Source of the DNA: Heloderma charlesbogerti
Taxonomy: Eukaryota > Chordata > Lepidosauria > Squamata > Helodermatidae
Reading direction: 5' to 3'
Length of the DNA stretch: 64,000 bases
Assembly: GCA_026122225.1 (NCBI GenBank)
Contig: JANEZZ010001678.1
Location: 744,001 to 808,000, forward strand
Shown here: positions 59,986-64,000 of the stretch, piece by piece
Numbering within the stretch: position 1 is the first letter of the stretch
How the letters are laid out: every line of letters starts with the position of its first letter
Position numbers and translations under genes: made by a program
Notes under the pieces: model-generated
What the model was told of the DNA's origin: nothing
Databases searched by the model: none
The model's input: the letters and a program-made list of their open reading frames with translations, nothing else

Positions 59986-61039
59986 TATTGTTGTTCAGTC
60001 GTTCAGTTGTCTCCGACTCTTCGTGACCCCATGGACCATAGCATGCCAGGCCTTCCTGTCCTGCGCTCTCTCCCGAAGCGTGCTCAAGTTCATATTCATT
60101 GCATCGGTGATGCTATCTAGCCATCGCATCCTCTGCCGTCCCCTTCTCCTTTTGCCTTCAATCTTTACCAGCATCAGGGTCTTTTCCAGGGAGTTTTCTC
60201 TTCGCATTAGGTGGCCAAAATATTTGAGCTTCAGCTTCAGTATCTGTCCTTCCAATGAGCACTCAGGGTTGATTTCCTTTAGGATTGACTGATTGGACCT
60301 CCTTGCAGTCCAGGGGACTCGTAAGAGTCTTCTCCAGCACCACAGTTCGAAAGCATCAATTCTTCGGCGCTCAGCCTTACTTATAGTCCAGCTCTCACAG
60401 CCATACATTACTACTGGGAAAACCATAGCTTTGATTATGCGGACCTCTGTTGGCAAGGTGATGTCTCTGCTTCTTACTATGCTGTCTAGGTTGGCCATAG
60501 CTTTCCTCCCAAGGAGCAAGCGTCTTTTAATTTCATGGCTACAGTCACCACCTGCGGTGATCTTGGAGCCCAAGAAGATAAAATCTGTCACTGCTTCCAT
60601 TTCTTCCCCTTCCATATGCCAGGAAGTGACGGGGCCAGATGCCATGATCTTAGTTTTTTTAATGTTGAGTTTCAAACCAGCTTTTGCACTCTCCTCTTTC
60701 ACCCTCAACAAGAGGCTCTTGAGATCCTCTTCGCTTTCTGCCATTAGGGTGGTATCGTCTGCATATCGGAGGTTGTTGATAATTCTCCCGGCAATCTTAA
60801 TTCTGACCTGTGATTCATCCAACCCGGCGTTTCTCATGATGTACTCTGCATATAAGTTAAATAAGCAGGGTGACAATATGCAGCCTTGTCATACTCCTTT
60901 CCCAATTTGGAACCACTCGGTTGTTCCATGTCTGGTTCTTACTGTTGCTTCTTGACCCTTGTACAGGTTTCTCAGGAGACAGGTAAGGTGGTCTGGTACC
61001 CCCATCTCTTTCAGAATTTGCCACAGTTTGTTGCAAATA
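59986..61039 (-). mobile_element. BovB (RTE) LINE, 5'-truncated, with target duplication
   Basis: Flanked by AAAGCCAT at 59978-59985 and 61040-61047. The minus-strand frame is open for 293 codons (59995-60876). It covers RT motifs NNLRYADDTTLMAESEEDLK, the FLGSKI region, YGCESWTISKAERRRIDAFE, and the end KAWHAMVHGVTKSRRQLND. Just upstream an in-frame TGA (60889-60891) replaces the CGA expected in VRQGC. The N-terminal endonuclease is missing. It is the best preserved transposon in the window. Confidence 0.92.
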
Positions 61040-61047
61040 AAAGCCAT

Positions 61048-61141
61048 AGTAGTCCCAATTTATAAAAAGGGATTTAAGTCAGATCCATCAAATTATACCC
61101 CCATTAGTCTATTATCAATCATAGGAAAATTATGCATTTAA
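61048..61141 (+). mobile_element. Old non-LTR retrotransposon, RT fragment
   Basis: Reads AIVVPIYKKGFKSDPSNYTP then ISLLSIIGKL, the N-terminal RT motif of a non-LTR element. It lies between the BovB copy and the CR1 copy and is likely the continuation of the element at 58345-59735. Confidence 0.65.
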
Positions 61142-63334
61142 ATTGTAAGGAGGGCTAATGTTGTCCCTATCTTCAAAAAGGGCGAAAAGGAGGAACCTGG
61201 GAACTACAGACCAGTCAGTATGACATCAATCAGGGAAAATTCTAGAGCAGATTATAAAGCAATCAGCCTGTAAGCACTAGGGATGTACGAAAGTCCCTTA
61301 CCTGAACCTGAAGCTTGATTCGCGGTGGGGGGGAGGCGCTCCATCCCTCCCCCCGAAATTCTGGCTGGAGGGGGAGGCGCCCCGTCCCTCCCCCCCCGAA
61401 ATTCTGGCCGGGGGGGAGGCGCCCCATCCCTCCGGCCGCGAATCCTCCTGTCCTGCCGGGACGCAAATGGCAGCGGCTTTAGCTGCCGCCGTTTGCATCC
61501 CTGCAGTCAGCCATGATAGGCTATGTAAATGTTTACATAGCCTATCATGGCTGAGTGAAAAACAAAAACAAAAAACCGCGTGTATGCAAATGCGTTCCCC
61601 TTATTTTCGCCGTAGTCTACGTAAATGTTTACATAGACTACACGTGCCAAAATAAGGAACGCAAATGGCGGCGCCCATGGGCGCCGCCATTTGCATACGC
61701 GCGGTTGTTTTTTTTTTTCACTCAGCCGTGATAGGCTATATAAACATTTACATAGCCTATCACGGTGTTTTTTAAAAATCTAGCCGTGATAGGCTACGGA
61801 AATCTTTACGTAGCCTATCACGTTTGTTTGTTGTTGTTTTTTTTAACTTGGAAATGGCGGTGGCAGCAGCCAGTCGGAAGACCAGCTGCCGCCGCCGAAC
61901 CACCGCCAGAGCCACCACCGCCAGGGACATTCGCACAAGGTAGGTCCCGTCCCGGGGGGTGGCAGGGGGTCGCAGACCGTTTCTCCACCAATTTCGGGGG
62001 GCCGAATGCACTGGCATTTGGCCTCCCCGAGATTCGTGGAGAAATTCTCTGACATCACTAGTAAGCACCTTGAAAACAATGCAGTGATTACTCGAAGCCA
62101 ACATGGATTTGTCAAGAACAAATCCTGCCAGATTAATCTGATCTCGACCAGGTAATCCCCCTTGTGGACTGGGAATGCTGTGGACATAATATACCTCGAC
62201 TTCAGCAAAGCTTTCGACAAGGTGCCCCAGGATATCCTGATTAGCAAACTAGCTACAAGTGGGCTTGATGAAATAACTATCAGGTGGATCCACAGAATCG
62301 GACTCAAAGGGTGCTTATCAATGGAATCTTCTCAAACTAGGGAGAGGTAACGAGCAGGGTACCGCAGGGCTCAGTCCTGGGCCCAGTGCTCTTCAACATT
62401 TTTATTAATGGCTTGGAGGAGGAGGTGCAGGGAATGCTGATCAAATCTGCAGATGACACAAAATTGGGCGTGATAGATAATACTCTGAAAGACAGAAACA
62501 AAATTCAAAGTGATCTTGATAGGATGGAGTGCTGGGCTGAAAACAACAGAATGAAATTTAACAGGGATAAATGCAAAGTTCTGCACCTAGGAAAAAGAAA
62601 CCAAATGCACAGTTACCAGATGGAGGATACGTGGCTCAACAACACTACAAGTGAGAAGGATCTTGGAACTGTTGCAGATCACAAGCTGAATATGAGCCAA
62701 CAATGTGATGTGGCTGCAAAAAAGGCAAATGCTATTTTGGGCTGCATTAATAGAAGGATAGCTTCCAAATCCCGGGAAGTACTAGTTGCCCTCTACTCAG
62801 CACTGGTTAGGCATCATCTCGAGTACTGTGTCCAGTTCTGGGCATCACACTTCAAGAAGGATGCAGACAAACTGGAGAGGGTTCAGAGGAGGGCAACAAA
62901 GATGATCAGAGGACTGGAAACAAAGCCCTATGAGGACAGACTAAAAGAACTGGGCATGTTTAGCCTTGAGAAGAGAAGACTGAGGGGAGATATGATAGCG
63001 CTCTTCAAGTACTTGAAAGGTTGTCACAGAGAGGAAGGCCAGGATCTCTTCTCGATCATCCTAGAGTGCAGGACACAGAATAATGGGCTGCAGTTACAGG
63101 AAGCCAGATTCTGGCTGAACATCAGGAAAAACCTCCTGACTCTTAGAGCAATACGACGATGGAACCAATGACCTAGGGAGGTGGTGGGCTCTCCCACGCT
63201 GGAGGCATTCAAGACAAGGCTGGACAGCCATCTTTCAGAGATTCTTTGACTTGGATTCCTGCACTGACAGGGTGTTGGACTCGATGGTCTTGTAGGCCCC
63301 TTCCAACCCTACTAGTATATGATTCTATGAATGA
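61142..63334 (+). mobile_element. CR1 LINE, reverse transcriptase half
   Basis: The frame opens with VVPIFKKGEKEEPGNYRPVS-like text (about 61155-61225). It is interrupted by the hAT-type element at 61278-62060. It resumes with IIYLDFSKAFDKVPQDI (62190-62240), then a 261-codon open stretch (62386-63171) with SADDTKLG (RT box), HHLEYCVQFWASHFKKDADK and [15 protein letters not shown]. It ends in the usual ATTCTATGA-type terminus near 63320-63334. The catalytic box reads SADD. Frames are broken at 62341-62385. Confidence 0.88.
61278..62060. mobile_element. hAT-type foldback element, 783 bp, inserted in CR1
   Basis: Begins TAGGGATGT and ends ACATCACTA. It is flanked by perfect 8-bp duplications GTAAGCAC (61270-61277 and 62061-62068), as expected for hAT transposition. 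It encodes no transposase. The interior holds several palindromes: 61508-61553 (22-bp arms), 61612-61641, 61661-61694 (perfect 34 bp), 61726-61765 and 61785-61822. The ends are CpG- and G-rich. Confidence 0.88.
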
Positions 63335-63344
63335 CTGATGCGAA

Positions 63345-63495
63345 TACCATGGGTGCAGAACAAACTGGTTTCCGAAACGACTGCTCCACTATGGATCATG
63401 TTTTAGTCTTTTTCCAGATGGCTGAGAAATACTCTAGACATCGAAAAGGTAAATTATACTTCAGGCCTTTATAGACCTGAAACCAGCTGCAGCCC
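63345..63495 (+). mobile_element. Old non-LTR retrotransposon, second RT fragment
   Basis: Reads GAEQTGFRNDCSTMDHVLVF then AEKYSRHRKGKLYF, followed after a frame break by FIDLKPA, the next conserved RT motif. Truncated after that. Probably the same copy as 58345-59735. Confidence 0.6.
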
Positions 63496-64000
63496 TATCC
63501 CTTCAGCCTGTTTGCCACATAACCCGGATGGAACACAGACATTCTTTTGGGACAAGGCAGAGCCAAAATAGGAGTTGAGCAGTTCTGCCTTTTCTTTGTC
63601 ACCTGTCAACATTCTGCCATCTGTGCTGAGCAGTGGGTGTACCATTATTTTATCCTCCTTTAACTATGAACATACCTGAAGTCACCCTTTTTGTTATTCT
63701 TAGCTTCCCTCGCCAACCTCTGCTCATTCTGAGCTTTAGCCTTCCTGACACCATCTCTGCAATCCTGGGCTATCAGCCTGTACATTTCCTTAGTGACCTG
63801 TTCTTTCTTCCACCTCCTGTGTGTGTTCTTTTTTAATTTTTAGATCAGTGTGAGGATTTTTGTGTAGCCACATTGACTGGGTTCGCATGACATGACAACC
63901 CATCATGGGTAACTAGCCACGATGGGGTGTTGTGTTGTGCAAACCCAGACCGCTTCCTGCAGGGTGGCTTATTTTTTTGGCAACAAGCCACCCTAACAGC
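63496..64000. repeat. Probable LINE-derived repeat, class uncertain
   Basis: Phrases like GAGTTGAGCAGTTCTGCC and CTCATTCTGAGCTTTAGCC recur in CR1-like non-coding regions as I remember them. No coding domain seen. The window ends here. Confidence 0.3.

Noticed and set aside
61508..61822. Repeated palindromes as a CRISPR array or satellite
   Set aside because: The units differ in length and spacing, sit inside one element with hAT-type ends and target duplications, and the host is a vertebrate.

Overview
The window is vertebrate, almost certainly squamate reptile (lizard or snake) DNA. It holds part of a clustered protocadherin locus on the minus strand. The host call rests on the repeats: BovB (RTE) LINEs, CR1 and L2 LINEs ending in the tails usual for reptiles, a degraded L1, tRNA-derived SINEs with a B box, and hAT-type elements with 8-bp target duplications. 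No species is claimed.

Seven intact protocadherin variable exons lie on the minus strand. Each is about 2.4 kb (800-810 codons) and encodes a signal peptide, six cadherin repeats (EC1-EC6), one membrane helix and a variable cytoplasmic tail. Each ends at a phase-0 GT splice donor. Each has, about 230-300 bp upstream of its ATG, a conserved sequence element (CSE; the CTCF-bound promoter motif of clustered protocadherins). Family features (C-x5-C loop in EC1, EC3 ending in AHCNVEI, EC6 with [13 protein letters not shown], tail with GTLPYSYQ) fit the gamma-B (PCDHGB) subfamily. The shared constant exons are not in the window; given the strand they should lie beyond its left end.

Six of the seven exons form three head-to-tail pairs of two alternating paralogs. 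Type I exons start at 7187, 20913 and 37877 (reading leftward); type II exons start at 12123, 25534 and 41712. The first two pairs sit in a recognisable tandem segmental duplication of about 13 kb (roughly 1.4-14.1 kb and 14.1-26.5 kb), with intergenic DNA still alignable by eye. Type I exons are almost identical from EC3/EC4 to the tail but diverge toward EC1; type II exons 2 and 4 are also almost identical from promoter through EC1. This mosaic points to gene conversion. The seventh exon (53.7-56.2 kb) is a more diverged singleton.

Upstream of it, at 57.76-58.31 kb, is a broken protocadherin fragment (EC2 end to EC4 start) that resembles the gamma-A subfamily. Beyond that, 58.3-63.5 kb is a nest of transposons: an old non-LTR element interrupted by an L2 tail, a BovB copy with a target duplication, and a CR1 copy that itself carries a 783-bp hAT-type foldback element.

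The long gaps (26.5-35.4 kb and 42-53.7 kb) are repeat-rich and show no other host gene. The genes work together as alternative first exons: a neuron picks one or a few promoters through CSE/CTCF, and the chosen exon is spliced to common constant exons to give a homophilic cell-surface identity protein.
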